Shown here: positions 16,901 through 27,340 of the stretch, one piece after another
How positions within the stretch are numbered: position 1 is the stretch's first letter
How the letters are laid out: each line of letters begins with the position of its first letter
From: Phaeobacter sp. 22II1-1F12B
GTDB taxonomy: Bacteria > Pseudomonadota > Alphaproteobacteria > Rhodobacterales > Rhodobacteraceae
Reading direction: 5' to 3'
DNA: 64,000 nucleotides
Assembly (NCBI RefSeq): GCF_002210165.1
Contig: NZ_AQQP01000005.1
Span: forward strand, 62,001-126,000
Position numbers and translations under genes: made by a program
Notes under the pieces: model-generated
Database searches by the model: none
What the model was told of the DNA's origin: nothing
Seen by the model: the letters and a program-made list of their open reading frames with translations, nothing else

Positions 16901-19054
16901 TCAGGCAGATGCCTTGAGTTCGAGGCGGCGCGCATGCAGCACCGGTTCGGTATAGCCCGAGGGCTGGATGCGACCCTTGAAGACCAGATCGCAGGCAGCC
17001 TGAAAGGCAATGCCGTCAAAATCGGTCGCCATCGGCTGATAGGCGGGATCGTCCGCGTTCTGACGATCCACGACTGCAGCCATTTTCTGCATCGCTTCCA
17101 TCACGCGGCCCTCTTCGACCACGCCGTGATGCAGCCAGTTCGCCAGTGCCTGGCTAGAGATACGGCAGGTGGCGCGGTCTTCCATCAGGCCGACGTCATG
17201 GATATCGGGCACCTTGGAACAGCCGATGCCCTGATCGACCCAGCGCACGACGTAGCCGAGGATGCCTTGCGCATTATTCTCGATCTCTTGGCTGATCTGC
17301 TCATCCGACAGGTTGCGGCCGTGCATGACCGGGATGGTCAGCAGATCGGAAAGAGTGCCACGCGCCCCCCCTGCCCGCAGCTCGTCCTGACGCGCCATCA
17401 CATCGACCTTGTGGTAATGGGTGGCATGCAGGGTGGCCGCCGTCGGCGACGGCACCCATGCGCAGGTGGCGCCGGATTTCGGGTGACCGATTTTCGCATC
17501 CAGCATCTCGGCCATGCGGTCGGGCATGGCCCACATTCCCTTGCCGATCTGGGCCTTGCCCTGCAGACCGCAGGCAAGACCGATATCGACGTTGCGGTCC
17601 TCGTAAGAGGCGATCCACGGGGTGGATTTCATCTCTCCCTTGGGCAGCATCGGTCCGGCCTCCATCGAGGTGTGGATCTCGTCCCCGGTACGGTCGAGGA
17701 AACCGGTGTTGATAAAGGCAACCCGTTGGCGCGCCGCGCGGATACATTCCTTTAGGTTGACCGAGGTGCGGCGTTCCTCGTCCATGATGCCGATCTTGAC
17801 CGTATTGCGCGGCAGGCCAAGGATATCCTCGACAAGGTCGAAAATCTCGACTGAGAAGGCGACCTCTTCCGGCCCGTGCATCTTGGGTTTGACGACGTAA
17901 ACCGACCCCTTGGTGGAATTGCCGCCGTCGCGGCCAAGATCATGCATGGCGATCATCACGGTGCAGAGCGCATCCATCAGACCTTCGCCGATCTCGCGCC
18001 CTTCTGCGTCGATCACGGCCGGGTTGGTCATCAGGTGGCCGACATTGCGCACCAGCATCAGCGAACGCCCCTTGAGGGTCAGGCTGTCACCGGTCGGCGT
18101 GGTAAAGCTCTTGTCGCTGGCCAGCTTGCGGGTGACTGTCTTGCCGGCCTTGTCAAAGCTTTCCTCAAGGTCGCCTTTCATCAGGCCCAGCCAGTTGGCA
18201 TAGGCAAGCACCTTGTCCTCGGCATCGACGCAAGCCACGGAATCTTCGCAGTCCATGATTGTAGAGACGGCGGATTCCAGTGAAATATCGGAGATATGCG
18301 CCTTATCGGTTTTGCCAATCGGGTGATCGGCATCGACTTCGATGACGACATGCAGGCCATTGTTGGCCAGCAGCACAGAGGTCGGCGCGTCCGCACCGCC
18401 CGCATAGCCTGCGAACTGCCCGGTATCCTTGAGGGACAGCGTCTTGTCGCCGGATGCGACCTGCAACTGGCCATCAGCCACGGAAAGCGCGGTGACATCG
18501 GACCACGACCCGCCTGACAGCGGCACCGCGTCATCAAGAAAGCTCCGCCCCCAAGCGATAACCCTTTCGCCGCGCTCGGCGTCGTACCCACCGGGCTTGG
18601 GCAAATCGCCCAGCGCATCGGTGCCGTAGAGCGCATCGTAGAGCGAGCCCCAGCGCGCATTCGCCGCGTTCAGCGCGAAACGTGCGTTGGTGATCGGCAC
18701 CACCAACTGCGGTCCGGGAGTCGTGGCGATTTCCGGATCGGTATTCGTGGTTTCGATGGTAAAATCTTCGCCCTCGGGCAGCAGGTAGCCGATATCGCGC
18801 AGGAATGCCTCATAGGCTTCGGCATCATGGGACGCTCCCTGACGTTCGACGTGCCAGGCGTCGATCTTTTGCTGGATCGTCTCGCGGGTGTCGAGCAGTT
18901 CGCGGTTCTTCGGCCCAAGCTCTGACACCATGCGGGCCAGCCCGGTCCAGAATTGCTCGGCTGAAACGCCTGTTCCCGGCAGCGCCTTGGCTTCGATGAA
19001 GTCGACCAGTTCAGCCGCGACATTCAATCCCTGTCGGTTTTCACGTTGGGTCAT
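16901..19054 (-). CDS. glcB: Malate synthase G
   Basis: 717 residues, matching the isoform G length (about 720) and not the shorter isoform A. It condenses glyoxylate with acetyl-CoA to malate in the cytoplasm, serving glycolate/glyoxylate use and the glyoxylate bypass. Isoform-specific stretches include [18 protein letters not shown] around residue 265 and the C-terminal substrate region with [20 protein letters not shown] and [13 protein letters not shown]. No isocitrate lyase gene is near. The gene has its own promoter region of about 190 bases and is followed by glcG. Confidence 0.96.
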   Translation of the reverse strand: MTQRENRQGLNVAAELVDFIEAKALPGTGVSAEQFWTGLARMVSELGPKNRELLDTRETIQQKIDAWHVERQGASHDAEAYEAFLRDIGYLLPEGEDFTIETTNTDPEIATTPGPQLVVPITNARFALNAANARWGSLYDALYGTDALGDLPKPGGYDAERGERVIAWGRSFLDDAVPLSGGSWSDVTALSVADGQLQVASGDKTLSLKDTGQFAGYAGGADAPTSVLLANNGLHVVIEVDADHPIGKTDKAHISDISLESAVSTIMDCEDSVACVDAEDKVLAYANWLGLMKGDLEESFDKAGKTVTRKLASDKSFTTPTGDSLTLKGRSLMLVRNVGHLMTNPAVIDAEGREIGEGLMDALCTVMIAMHDLGRDGGNSTKGSVYVVKPKMHGPEEVAFSVEIFDLVEDILGLPRNTVKIGIMDEERRTSVNLKECIRAARQRVAFINTGFLDRTGDEIHTSMEAGPMLPKGEMKSTPWIASYEDRNVDIGLACGLQGKAQIGKGMWAMPDRMAEMLDAKIGHPKSGATCAWVPSPTAATLHATHYHKVDVMARQDELRAGGARGTLSDLLTIPVMHGRNLSDEQISQEIENNAQGILGYVVRWVDQGIGCSKVPDIHDVGLMEDRATCRISSQALANWLHHGVVEEGRVMEAMQKMAAVVDRQNADDPAYQPMATDFDGIAFQAACDLVFKGRIQPSGYTEPVLHARRLELKASA

Positions 19055-19183
19055 ATTCCTGAATTCCTTCTGCCTTTTTACGGGGCGGCGTGGCCGTTAT
19101 GTCGCCAATTAACTCGATAAGTTTCCTATAGGCAACAAGCTCGACCTTCGCTCGGCTAAGCAGCAGTTACAAACGGAACAAGA

Positions 19184-19220
19184 AAAACCCGGCTACAGCG
19201 GATGGGCTGAGCCGGGTTTT
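19184..19220 (-). terminator. Rho-independent terminator of the 71-residue membrane protein gene
   Basis: Perfect 11-bp stem (19184-19194 with 19210-19220) 23 bases after the stop codon at 19244. On the minus strand it is followed by TTTTTCTTG, a proper U run. Confidence 0.8.
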
Positions 19221-19243
19221 CCTCAATTCGGGTGCGCTGAATA

Positions 19244-19459
19244 TCAGTCGCTCACCGGTGCCGTCTCGGCTTCGCCTGCCGGGGCGGTCACCTGCGGGTT
19301 GGTATCTGTTCCAACGCTGCCGCCGGGTTCTTCATCTCCGTAAAGCACAAGCCAACCAACAGTCAGCAGTGCCACGAAAACAAAGCACAGCATAATGCCC
19401 CAAAGCGGGCCCCGGTGGTTGCGGGCTTGTTTTTCGACGTTTGTATCGGGAGCGGTCAT
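19244..19459 (-). CDS. Small single-span membrane protein of unknown function
   Basis: 71 residues: a charged N-terminal segment, one membrane helix (LWGIMLCFVFVALLTVGWLVLY, residues about 19-40) and a short acidic, proline- and glycine-rich tail, probably periplasmic. I do not recognise the family. It stands alone, with its own terminator and GGAGGC a few bases upstream of its ATG, which supports it being a real gene. Confidence 0.72.
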   Translation of the reverse strand: MTAPDTNVEKQARNHRGPLWGIMLCFVFVALLTVGWLVLYGDEEPGGSVGTDTNPQVTAPAGEAETAPVSD

Positions 19460-19601
19460 GGTTGCCTCCTACTTAGTAACCTGTCACCGGGCAGATCAGC
19501 CGCGCCGGCAAGGCAGGGCGCATGGTTGCAGCACCTGCGTTACAGGAATAACTAACGGCACAGGAAACAGTTCCACCCTATAACCCCCAAGGGAGTTGGA
19601 T

Positions 19602-22154
19602 ATGAAAGACGCCGCGCCGACCACCGTGTATCTCGAGGATTACCAGCCCTTTGGCTACGTGGTCGACTCCGTGCACCTCACATTTGACTTGGCCCCCAAT
19701 GCCACCCGGGTCAAAAGCCGGATCGAATTTTCTCCCAACCCCGAGGCTGCCGACCGCCGGTTCTGGCTGGATGGCGAAAAGCTGAAGCTGATCAGCGCCA
19801 AGATCGACGGTAAGGACGTCACCCCCGCCCTCACCGCCGAGGGGCTGAGCTGTGACGCGCCGGATGCGCCTTTTGTCTGGGAGGCCGAGGTCGAGATCGA
19901 CCCCGTGGGCAATACCGCGCTGGAAGGGCTGTATATGTCCAACGGCATGTATTGCACGCAATGCGAAGCGCAGGGCTTTCGCAAGATCACCTATTACCCC
20001 GACCGACCCGACGTGATGAGCGTCTTTACCGTGCGCATCAACGGCGACCTGCCGGTACTGCTGTCGAACGGCAATCCGGGCAAATCTGGTGACGGCTGGG
20101 CCGAATGGCATGATCCCTGGCCCAAGCCCGCCTACCTCTTCGCGCTGGTCGCGGGTGACCTGGTGGCCCATTCCGACAGCTTCACCACCATCGGCGGGCG
20201 CGACGTGGCGCTGAACCTTTACGTGCGCCCCGGGGACGAGGGCAAATGCGCCTTTGGTATGGAGGCTCTGAAGAAGTCGATGAAATGGGACGAGGATGTC
20301 TATGGCCGTGAATACGACCTCGACATCTTCAACATCGTCGCCGTAGACGATTTCAACATGGGCGCGATGGAGAACAAGGGGCTGAACATCTTCAACTCCT
20401 CTGCGGTTCTTGCCAGCCCGGAAACCTCGACCGACATGAATTTTGAGCGGATCGAGGCGATCATCGCACATGAATATTTCCACAACTGGACCGGCAACCG
20501 GATCACCTGCCGCGATTGGTTCCAGCTTTGTCTCAAGGAAGGTCTGACCGTCTATCGCGACAGCCAGTTCACCTCGGACATGCGCTCGGCCCCGGTCAAG
20601 CGGATCAGCGATACCATCGACCTGCGTGCGCGGCAGTTCCCCGAGGACAACGGCCCCCTCGCCCACCCGGTGCGGCCCGAGAGTTTTCAGGAAATCAATA
20701 ACTTCTACACCGCCACCGTCTACGAGAAAGGTGCCGAAGTGATCGGCATGCTGAAACGGCTGGTCGGCGACGCCGCCTATGCCGAGGCGCTGGATCTCTA
20801 TTTCGCGCGCCATGATGGACAGGCCTGCACCATCGAGGACTGGCTCAAGGTGTTCGAGGATGTGACCGGTCGTGACCTTACCCAGTTCAAGCGCTGGTAT
20901 TCACAGGCGGGCACGCCGCGCGTCAAGGTGGCCGAGCACTGGGAAGACGGCACCTATCGCCTGACCTTCACGCAATCGACCCCGGCCAGCGTGGCCAGCC
21001 CCGCGCCGCAACCGCAGGTCATCCCGATTGCCGTCGGCCTGATCGGGCCGAATGGTGACGAGGTCGTGGAAACCACGCTTTTGGAGCTGACCGAGGAAAC
21101 GCAGGCTTTTGAATTCAACGGCCTTTCCGCGAAACCGGTGCCCTCGATCCTGCGCGGCTTTTCCGCGCCGGTGATCCTTGACCGCGAAACCACCACTGCC
21201 GAGCGCGCCTTTCTGCTGGCCCATGACACCGATCCGTTCAACCGCTGGGAAGCAGGGCGAACACTGGCGCTTGAGACGCTGAACGACATGACGCTTGGTG
21301 GTGCGGCCCCGAATGCCGCCTATCTTGACGGGATCGTCGCCGTGACGCGGGACAGCAGCCTCGACCCGGCCTATCGCGCGCTGATGCTGGGCCTGCCCAG
21401 CCAGTCCGAGCTTGCCGCCGCGCAGGCCGAATCCGGTCATACGCCCGACCCGATGGCGATCTGGAACGCCTGCGAAACGCTGCGCCAGACTCTGGCGGAA
21501 AAGCTGCAGGACGATCTGCCGGGGCTGATGGCAGAAATGCGCGTGGATGCCCCCTATCGCCCTGATGCCGAGCAATCCGGCAAGCGGTCCCTCGGCGGCG
21601 CACTGCTGTCGCTGCTGACCCGGCTGGACGGGGGCGAGGAAGCCACGCGTCAGTACGCCGAGGCCGATAACATGACGCTGCAACTCTCCGCCCTCTCTTG
21701 CCTCGTGCGGGCGGGCAAGGGAGAGGATGCGCTGCGCCAGTTCTATGAACAATGGCAGGGCGACCGTCTGGTGATCGACAAATGGTTCATGCTGCAGGTG
21801 CTGAACGCCGCGCCGGACCGCGCGGTCGATGCCGCCAAGGCGCTGACGCAGCACAAGGATTTCAACTGGAAGAACCCCAACCGGTTCCGGGCGACGCTGG
21901 GAGCGCTGACCGGCAACCACGCGGGTTTCCACGCCGCTGACGGCGCGGGCTATGCGCTGCTGGCGGATTGGCTGATCACGCTCGACCCGGTCAACCCGCA
22001 GACCACGGCGCGCATGTGTACCGCCTTCCAAACATGGAAACGCTATGACGCCGACCGGCAGGCGCAGATGCGCGCCGCGCTGGAACGGATCGCCGCCCAG
22101 CCCGACCTGTCCCGCGACACGACCGAGATGGTCTCGCGTATTCTGGGGGCCTGA
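19602..22154 (+). CDS. pepN: Aminopeptidase N
   Basis: 850-residue M1-family metallo-aminopeptidase of the gamma/alphaproteobacterial PepN type. The exopeptidase motif GAMEN begins at residue 254 and the zinc site HEYFH at 290-294 with the third ligand Glu313 in LKEG. It removes N-terminal residues from peptides in the cytoplasm; no signal peptide is present. The ATG at 19602 follows AAGGGAG. A short-chain dehydrogenase gene begins 3 bases after its stop codon. Confidence 0.95.
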   Translation: MKDAAPTTVYLEDYQPFGYVVDSVHLTFDLAPNATRVKSRIEFSPNPEAADRRFWLDGEKLKLISAKIDGKDVTPALTAEGLSCDAPDAPFVWEAEVEIDPVGNTALEGLYMSNGMYCTQCEAQGFRKITYYPDRPDVMSVFTVRINGDLPVLLSNGNPGKSGDGWAEWHDPWPKPAYLFALVAGDLVAHSDSFTTIGGRDVALNLYVRPGDEGKCAFGMEALKKSMKWDEDVYGREYDLDIFNIVAVDDFNMGAMENKGLNIFNSSAVLASPETSTDMNFERIEAIIAHEYFHNWTGNRITCRDWFQLCLKEGLTVYRDSQFTSDMRSAPVKRISDTIDLRARQFPEDNGPLAHPVRPESFQEINNFYTATVYEKGAEVIGMLKRLVGDAAYAEALDLYFARHDGQACTIEDWLKVFEDVTGRDLTQFKRWYSQAGTPRVKVAEHWEDGTYRLTFTQSTPASVASPAPQPQVIPIAVGLIGPNGDEVVETTLLELTEETQAFEFNGLSAKPVPSILRGFSAPVILDRETTTAERAFLLAHDTDPFNRWEAGRTLALETLNDMTLGGAAPNAAYLDGIVAVTRDSSLDPAYRALMLGLPSQSELAAAQAESGHTPDPMAIWNACETLRQTLAEKLQDDLPGLMAEMRVDAPYRPDAEQSGKRSLGGALLSLLTRLDGGEEATRQYAEADNMTLQLSALSCLVRAGKGEDALRQFYEQWQGDRLVIDKWFMLQVLNAAPDRAVDAAKALTQHKDFNWKNPNRFRATLGALTGNHAGFHAADGAGYALLADWLITLDPVNPQTTARMCTAFQTWKRYDADRQAQMRAALERIAAQPDLSRDTTEMVSRILGA

Positions 22155-22157
22155 GCC

Positions 22158-22898
22158 ATGCGTCCAGTCTGTGTTATCACCGGGGCGAGCGGCGGGATCG
22201 GAGCCGCCACCGCGCGGCTGGCCGCCGCGCGCGGCTATGATCTGGCGCTCAGCTACAATGGCAACAAGGCCGCCGCCGAAGCCGTGGCGGCCGATGCCCG
22301 CAAGGCCGGAGCGCGGGCCGAGATCTACCGGGCCGATGTGGCGAAACCCGGGGATATCGAGGCGCTGTTCACGGCAGTCGACCGTGATTTCGGTCGCATC
22401 GACGCGCTGGTAAACAACGCAGGCGTGGTCGATATGGCTGCCCGCGTCACGGACTTCACCCACGACCGGCTTCGCCGCATGTTCGACATCAACGTGATCG
22501 GCGCGATGCTGGCCGCAAAAGAGGCCGTGCTGCGCATGCAGGCACAAGGGTCTGGCGGGTCCATCGTCAATATCTCCTCTGTCGCGGCGCGGCTTGGGTC
22601 GGCCAATGAATTCGTCGATTACGCCGCCTCCAAGGCTGCCATCGACACTTTCACCAAGGGGCTGGCGAACGAGGTCGCGACCGACGGCATCCGCGTGAAC
22701 AGCCTGCGCCCCGGTCTGATCGAAACCGAAATCCACGCCAAGGGTGGCGAACCGGACCGGGCCGAGCGGCTGGCCGTGAATGTCCCGATGAAGCGGGTCG
22801 GCACGGCGGACGAGGTTGCCGATGCGGTACTCTACCTGCTGTCCGATCAGGCAAGCTATGTGACCGGCGCCTTTCTGGACGTCTCTGGCGGGCGGTGA
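22158..22898 (+). CDS. Short-chain dehydrogenase/reductase family oxidoreductase
   Basis: 246 residues, classical SDR. The nucleotide-binding motif TGASGGIG is at 8-15, NNAG at 86-89, and the catalytic residues are Ser140/141, Tyr155 and Lys159 (YAASK). Substrate is unknown; family members reduce or oxidise many hydroxyl and keto compounds with NAD(P)H. It lies between pepN (3 bases) and the next small gene (GTGA overlap), forming a three-gene transcript. Confidence 0.9.
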   Translation: MRPVCVITGASGGIGAATARLAAARGYDLALSYNGNKAAAEAVAADARKAGARAEIYRADVAKPGDIEALFTAVDRDFGRIDALVNNAGVVDMAARVTDFTHDRLRRMFDINVIGAMLAAKEAVLRMQAQGSGGSIVNISSVAARLGSANEFVDYAASKAAIDTFTKGLANEVATDGIRVNSLRPGLIETEIHAKGGEPDRAERLAVNVPMKRVGTADEVADAVLYLLSDQASYVTGAFLDVSGGR

Positions 22899-23326
22899 GC
22901 GCGCCCTATCGCTTTACCCGCCACGGACGCTCGCGCCGGGCGATTCTGGCGCTGGCCGTCGTCTATGGCGTGCTTGGCCTGCTGCTCATCTTCTTTGACG
23001 CCGCGCCTTGGCTGATCGGTGCCGTCGCGCTGTTCACCCTTCCCGCGCTCTGGGATCTCTGGCGCAACCCGGCCGCCGGGATCGTCCTGAGCGACGAAAA
23101 CCTCGAATGGTTCACCGGCAGACTGGACGGAAACGTGCCCCTTGCCGACATCGACCGAATCCGCATGGATACCCGCTGGGATCTGTCGATGCGGGTCACA
23201 ATTCTGACACGAGATGGCAAATCACTGCGGCTCCCGCCCGAGGCCCTGCCGCCGCATCGGCGGATGGCCGCCGAATTGACCCTGCGAAACCTGCATATCG
23301 AGCGGCATCATTTTACCGTATTTTGA
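22895..23326 (+). CDS. Unknown membrane protein with two N-terminal helices
   Basis: 143 residues from a GTG that overlaps the SDR stop codon (GTGA). Two adjacent membrane helices (AILALAVVYGVLGLLLIFF and LIGAVALFTLPALWDLW) are followed by a soluble 85-residue part with alternating strands (WFTGRLDGNVPLADIDRIR, MRVTILTRDGKSLRLPP), which looks like the PH-like fold of small bacterial membrane proteins. No function can be assigned. Confidence 0.75.
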   Translation: MSAPYRFTRHGRSRRAILALAVVYGVLGLLLIFFDAAPWLIGAVALFTLPALWDLWRNPAAGIVLSDENLEWFTGRLDGNVPLADIDRIRMDTRWDLSMRVTILTRDGKSLRLPPEALPPHRRMAAELTLRNLHIERHHFTVF

Positions 23327-23495
23327 CATCAAATTTTAGTTAACTCCTTTCCTTTCATATAGTTAACCAAGTTTCGGCCTGCCTTGCAAAAGGCCCAAAG
23401 GAACGCTGCAAACATCTTAGCTCTGCCATTTTTGCGCCTGAAATCACCTGCATAAACCGGGCCAAGTATCGTGTTACCTCGTGTTCGGATTACCC
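23327..23495. other. AT-richer intergenic region with repeated AGTTAAC
   Basis: The 169-base gap holds two AGTTAAC copies at 23338-23344 and 23361-23367 (23 bases apart) and is clearly richer in A and T than its flanks. It probably carries the promoter of the unknown gene at 23496. The spacing does not match a CtrA box. Confidence 0.35.
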
Positions 23496-24800
23496 ATGTT
23501 CAAGCTGTTACTGCCCTGGCTGGATCGCCTCTTTATCTCTGTCACCACAGCCTTCGAGTCGCTGTGGCTGAACGCCCGCTTCAAGCGATCCACAACCGTG
23601 GCAGATGACGAGCCCGCGCCGATCTATGCCCTGCCCTCGCCCCGCTATGAAGAACACCTGACGATTCCGGTTCGCGACAAAGCACCGGACGACACCGCGT
23701 GGCGCGCCGCACAGGAGCGTGGCCAGTTCCTTGCCCGGCAGGAACGCTGGGAAGACCTCGCCCGTGAAATGCGGCTGGCGGATGAAAAACGCGAATGCAC
23801 GCCCGGCGGTGTTCCGATTGCGGAGCTTCTTGCGTTTGGGGCGCGCAGCGACGTGGTGTTGGCTGCCGAACATGCGCTGCGCGAGGAACGTGCACCACGC
23901 GACGGTGCCCTGATCGAAGGTATCAAGGGGCTTGAAATCGCCCGCCGCGAACTTGGCAACGACCCGCATATGTCCGCGCTGGTGGCGCAGGCGCATCTGG
24001 ATATCGGCTGGGCATGGCGCGGTGAGACCGGACAAGACGAGATCGCGCCGCTGAACCGCAAACGCTGCCTTGCGCATTTCGAACGCGCGACCAAGCTGAT
24101 GGCCCCGTTCAACGGGCTGGAACTGGACAGCCCCATGGTTGCCGCCACGCAATGTGCGCTGCTGGTCGGTCAGGCTGATGCGGGGGCCCGTGTCAGCGAC
24201 GATTACGAAGACCTGATCGACCTCGATCCGAACAATCACCGCCACATGCGCGCCCTTGGCTGCCACCTGCTGCCGCGCTGGTTCGGCACCTATGACGAGC
24301 TTGAGCTTCAGGCGCGGCGCACCGCTGCCCGTACGCAGGATATATGGGGGGCCGGCGGTTACACCTGGGTCTATTTCGATGCGATGGCGCTGGACGAGGT
24401 CGCCTGCGAGCAGGTCGATCTGGATTTCTTCATCGACGGGCTGCGCGACATCATCGCCACCCATCCCGAGCAGGAAATGATCAATCTTCTGGCCGCCTTC
24501 TGCGCCGTGGCCATCCGTCAGGGCGAAGGCATCAGTGCCTTGGCCGACCAGAACCGCGCCGAGATTTCCGACTGCGCGAACTGGCTGATCCGCGACCACC
24601 TGACCGAAGTGCACCCGATGGTCTGGGCCCATGCGCTGACCGGGTTCGACAACAACCTGCGCGTCACCTCTGTCAACCGATTTGCCGCGCGCGGCAAGCG
24701 GTTCGCGCTTCAGGCCATCGGCGAGCTTTTCTGCGAGGAAATCGGGCGCGGCGCCCATATCACCTTTACCCCGCAGGGCCCACGCTATGACGCGACCTGA
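23496..24800 (+). CDS. Conserved-looking protein of unknown function, helical repeat-like
   Basis: 434 residues from the ATG at 23496. It begins with a hydrophobic, possibly membrane-associated segment (MFKLLLPWLDRLFISVTTAF) and continues as a soluble, mostly helical protein; the part around residues 140-260 (IDLDPNNHRHMRALGCHLLPRW) resembles TPR-like helical hairpins. No catalytic motif is visible. Codon use and GC match the neighbours. It stands between an AT-rich promoter region and gatB, in its own transcription unit. Confidence 0.75.
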   Translation: MFKLLLPWLDRLFISVTTAFESLWLNARFKRSTTVADDEPAPIYALPSPRYEEHLTIPVRDKAPDDTAWRAAQERGQFLARQERWEDLAREMRLADEKRECTPGGVPIAELLAFGARSDVVLAAEHALREERAPRDGALIEGIKGLEIARRELGNDPHMSALVAQAHLDIGWAWRGETGQDEIAPLNRKRCLAHFERATKLMAPFNGLELDSPMVAATQCALLVGQADAGARVSDDYEDLIDLDPNNHRHMRALGCHLLPRWFGTYDELELQARRTAARTQDIWGAGGYTWVYFDAMALDEVACEQVDLDFFIDGLRDIIATHPEQEMINLLAAFCAVAIRQGEGISALADQNRAEISDCANWLIRDHLTEVHPMVWAHALTGFDNNLRVTSVNRFAARGKRFALQAIGELFCEEIGRGAHITFTPQGPRYDAT

Positions 24801-24869
24801 CGCCCCCTTGCTCTGACCCCGTGGCTGGCCTAGAACCCCTGCCAAGCAAGCGGACAAGAGGCCATTCAG

Positions 24870-26381
24870 ATGCTGGACCTGACATACGAGACCCCCAAGC
24901 CCAAGGTAATCGCCGGGGCCAAGCACGACTGGGAACTGGTGATCGGCATGGAAGTCCATGCGCAGGTATCCTCCAAGGCGAAACTTTTCTCGGCCGCCTC
25001 GACCCAGTTCGGCGCCGAGCCCAATTCCAACGTGGCCTTTGTCGACGCGGCGATGCCGGGCATGCTGCCGGTCATCAACGAATTCTGCGTCGAGCAGGCG
25101 GTGCGCACGGGTCTTGGCCTGAAAGCCGAGATCAACCTTGTAAGCGCCTTTGACCGCAAGAACTATTTCTACCCCGACCTGCCGCAGGGCTACCAGATTT
25201 CACAGCTTTACCATCCTATCGTCGGTGAAGGTGAAGTTCTGGTTGATATGGGGAACGGTATCGCCCGTCTTGTGCGGATCGAGCGGATTCACCTTGAGCA
25301 GGACGCCGGGAAATCGATCCACGACATGGATCCCAACATGTCTTTTGTCGACCTGAACCGCACCGGTGTCGCGCTGATGGAGATCGTGTCGCGGCCCGAT
25401 ATCCGCGGCCCCGAAGAGGCCGCCGCCTATATCACCAAGCTGCGCCAGATCCTGCGCTACCTTGGCACTTGCGACGGCAACATGCAGAACGGCAACCTGC
25501 GGGCCGACGTGAACGTGTCGATCTGCCGCCCGGGCCAGTACGAGAAGTATCAGGAAACGCAGGACTTTTCCCATCTCGGCACCCGTTGCGAGATCAAGAA
25601 CATGAACTCCATGCGGTTCATTCAGGCGGCCATCGAATACGAGGCACGCCGCCAGATCGCTATTGTCGAAGGTGGTGGCACCGTCGATCAGGAAACCCGG
25701 CTTTACGACCCGGACAAGAATGAAACCCGGTCGATGCGCTCCAAGGAAGAAGCGCATGACTACCGCTATTTCCCCGACCCCGACCTGCTGCCGCTGGAAA
25801 TCGAGCAGGCCTGGGTGGACGATATCGCCAACAATCTGCCGGAACTGCCCGACCAGAAAAAAGCGCGTTTCATCAATGACTTCGGTCTGGCCGATTATGA
25901 CGCCAGCGTGCTGACCGCCGATCTGGAATCGGCTGGTTATTTCGAAAAGGTCGCGCAGGGCGGCGACGGCAAGCTGGCCGCGAACTGGGTCATCAACGAA
26001 CTCTTCGGCCGTCTCAAGAAGGACGGGCATGACATCACGACAAGCCCGATCGCGCCCGAGCGTCTGGCCAAGATCGTCGCGCTGATCTCCAAGGGCGATA
26101 TCAGCGGCAAGATTGCCAAGGATGTGTTTGATATCGCTTACACTTCTGACCGCGACCCGGAAGAGATCGTCGAAACCGAGGGCCTGAAACAGGTGACCGA
26201 CACCGGCGCCATCGAAGCCGCCGTGGACGAGGTGATCGCCGCCAATCCGGCGCAGGTCGAAAAGGCCAAGGCCAACCCGAAACTGGCGGGCTGGTTCGTC
26301 GGTCAGGTGATGAAAGCCACTGGCGGCAAGGCCAACCCCAAGGCCGTCAACGATCTGGTTTCGGCCAAACTGGGGCTGTGA
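24870..26381 (+). CDS. gatB: Aspartyl/glutamyl-tRNA amidotransferase subunit B
   Basis: 503 residues, the usual GatB length. The start region [20 protein letters not shown] and SVAFVD-like segment, the kinase-like centre ([36 protein letters not shown]) and the C-terminal YqeY-like tail ([15 protein letters not shown]) are all present. With GatA and GatC it converts Glu-tRNA(Gln), and often Asp-tRNA(Asn), to the amidated forms. gatA and gatC are not in the window. Confidence 0.97.
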   Translation: MLDLTYETPKPKVIAGAKHDWELVIGMEVHAQVSSKAKLFSAASTQFGAEPNSNVAFVDAAMPGMLPVINEFCVEQAVRTGLGLKAEINLVSAFDRKNYFYPDLPQGYQISQLYHPIVGEGEVLVDMGNGIARLVRIERIHLEQDAGKSIHDMDPNMSFVDLNRTGVALMEIVSRPDIRGPEEAAAYITKLRQILRYLGTCDGNMQNGNLRADVNVSICRPGQYEKYQETQDFSHLGTRCEIKNMNSMRFIQAAIEYEARRQIAIVEGGGTVDQETRLYDPDKNETRSMRSKEEAHDYRYFPDPDLLPLEIEQAWVDDIANNLPELPDQKKARFINDFGLADYDASVLTADLESAGYFEKVAQGGDGKLAANWVINELFGRLKKDGHDITTSPIAPERLAKIVALISKGDISGKIAKDVFDIAYTSDRDPEEIVETEGLKQVTDTGAIEAAVDEVIAANPAQVEKAKANPKLAGWFVGQVMKATGGKANPKAVNDLVSAKLGL

Positions 26382-26807
26382 TTTTCGGGGGGTGACATCT
26401 GTGCACCCCCTGTACACCCCCCGTACATCAGCCGACTGACATTTTCCGGACTCCTGACATTCCTCGTCTCCTGTTGTCAGGGGATGGGATAAGGTGTGTT
26501 AATTTATTACTCGCGTGCCCACCGCTGCTTTTGCAGTATCCAACGGATAATCTCTTGTTGGGAAGCGTGACAGTCGTGTCTCCCGGCCGGCAAGATTTGA
26601 AGATTGGGTCTCCGGCACACCGTGCTTCGGGAACCAAATTTCTGAAATGCTTGCTGCCGATCATTTGATGTCACGGCACGCCGCCCGGAACGTGGTCATT
26701 ATGAGGCTGAACCACGAGTTCTTTGCCTGAACGCATCGTTTGTATTATCTGGAGATGACTGATCAACTCCTCGACAGCCTCATCGACCTGCGAAACGGAC
26801 CCTCTGC
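26382..26807. other. 426-base region without a convincing gene
   Basis: It opens with three imperfect 11-bp tandem units (26399-26409, 26410-26420, 26421-26431) of the form CTGTGCACCCC, then two CTGACATT copies (26436, 26453). Base composition from about 26490 to 26760 is lower in GC than the surrounding genes. Short open frames exist on both strands here, but none has a ribosome-binding site or the local codon bias. I find no tRNA features. A small RNA is possible but cannot be supported from sequence alone. Confidence 0.5.
26399..26431. repeat. Three degenerate 11-bp tandem units downstream of gatB
   Basis: CTGTGCACCCC, CTGTACACCCC and CCGTACATCAG follow each other without spacing. The 11-bp period is about one helical turn. 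Confidence 0.55.
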
Positions 26808-27278
26808 ATGACCCCATTTAAATCCAGCTTTCTCACCGTCAAACCGGAATGGATCGATTATAACGGGCATCTCAACATGGCCTATTACTCGGTGCTGTTC
26901 GATCTGGGGGTGGATGATGTCTGGGCGGATTTCGGGCTGGGGCCGGGCTATCGCGAAGAGCGGGGGATGACGACCTTTCTGGCAGAATTTCACATCCGCT
27001 ATATCCGTGAGCTGCATGAGGGCGACCGGGTTTACAGCACCTTCCAGCTGATCGCGCATGACGAAAAGCGAATTCATTCCTATCAGGAGCTATTCCACGA
27101 GGACGGGTGGCTGGCGGCGAGCGGAGAGTCGCTGCACCTGTCGATTGATCAGTCGGGGCCGAAGGTCGCGCCCTTCCCCGAGGACGTGCAGGAAAAGATC
27201 GCAAAGATGGCACAGGATCATGCGGGTCTGCCGATGCCCGAGGGCGCGGGGCGCAAGGTGCAGCTGCGGCAGCGTTAG
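26808..27278 (+). CDS. Thioesterase family protein (hot-dog fold)
   Basis: 156 residues. The N-terminal pattern PEWIDYNGHLNMAYYSVLFD matches the 4HBT hot-dog thioesterase signature (D-x-N-G-H-x-N) with Asp17/Asn19 region as the likely catalytic site. Such enzymes hydrolyse acyl-CoA thioesters; this sequence resembles those found with carnitine and betaine catabolism genes, but none of those are nearby, so the acyl group is unknown. It has its own start, with no close upstream gene. Confidence 0.85.
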   Translation: MTPFKSSFLTVKPEWIDYNGHLNMAYYSVLFDLGVDDVWADFGLGPGYREERGMTTFLAEFHIRYIRELHEGDRVYSTFQLIAHDEKRIHSYQELFHEDGWLAASGESLHLSIDQSGPKVAPFPEDVQEKIAKMAQDHAGLPMPEGAGRKVQLRQR

Positions 27279-27340
27279 GCTCTTTAGCCCGTTAAGATTT
27301 GCGGTTAGGTTGCGCGGGTTATCAGCGTCAGGACGATTTA

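Noticed and set aside
20901-22736. Long minus-strand open frame of 611 codons
   Set aside because: It lies fully antisense to pepN and the SDR gene, has low-complexity Arg/Gly/His composition and no family features; long antisense frames are common at this GC content.
26428-26668. Two short overlapping open frames on opposite strands in the gatB downstream region
   Set aside because: Neither has a ribosome-binding site, local codon bias or a recognisable sequence.
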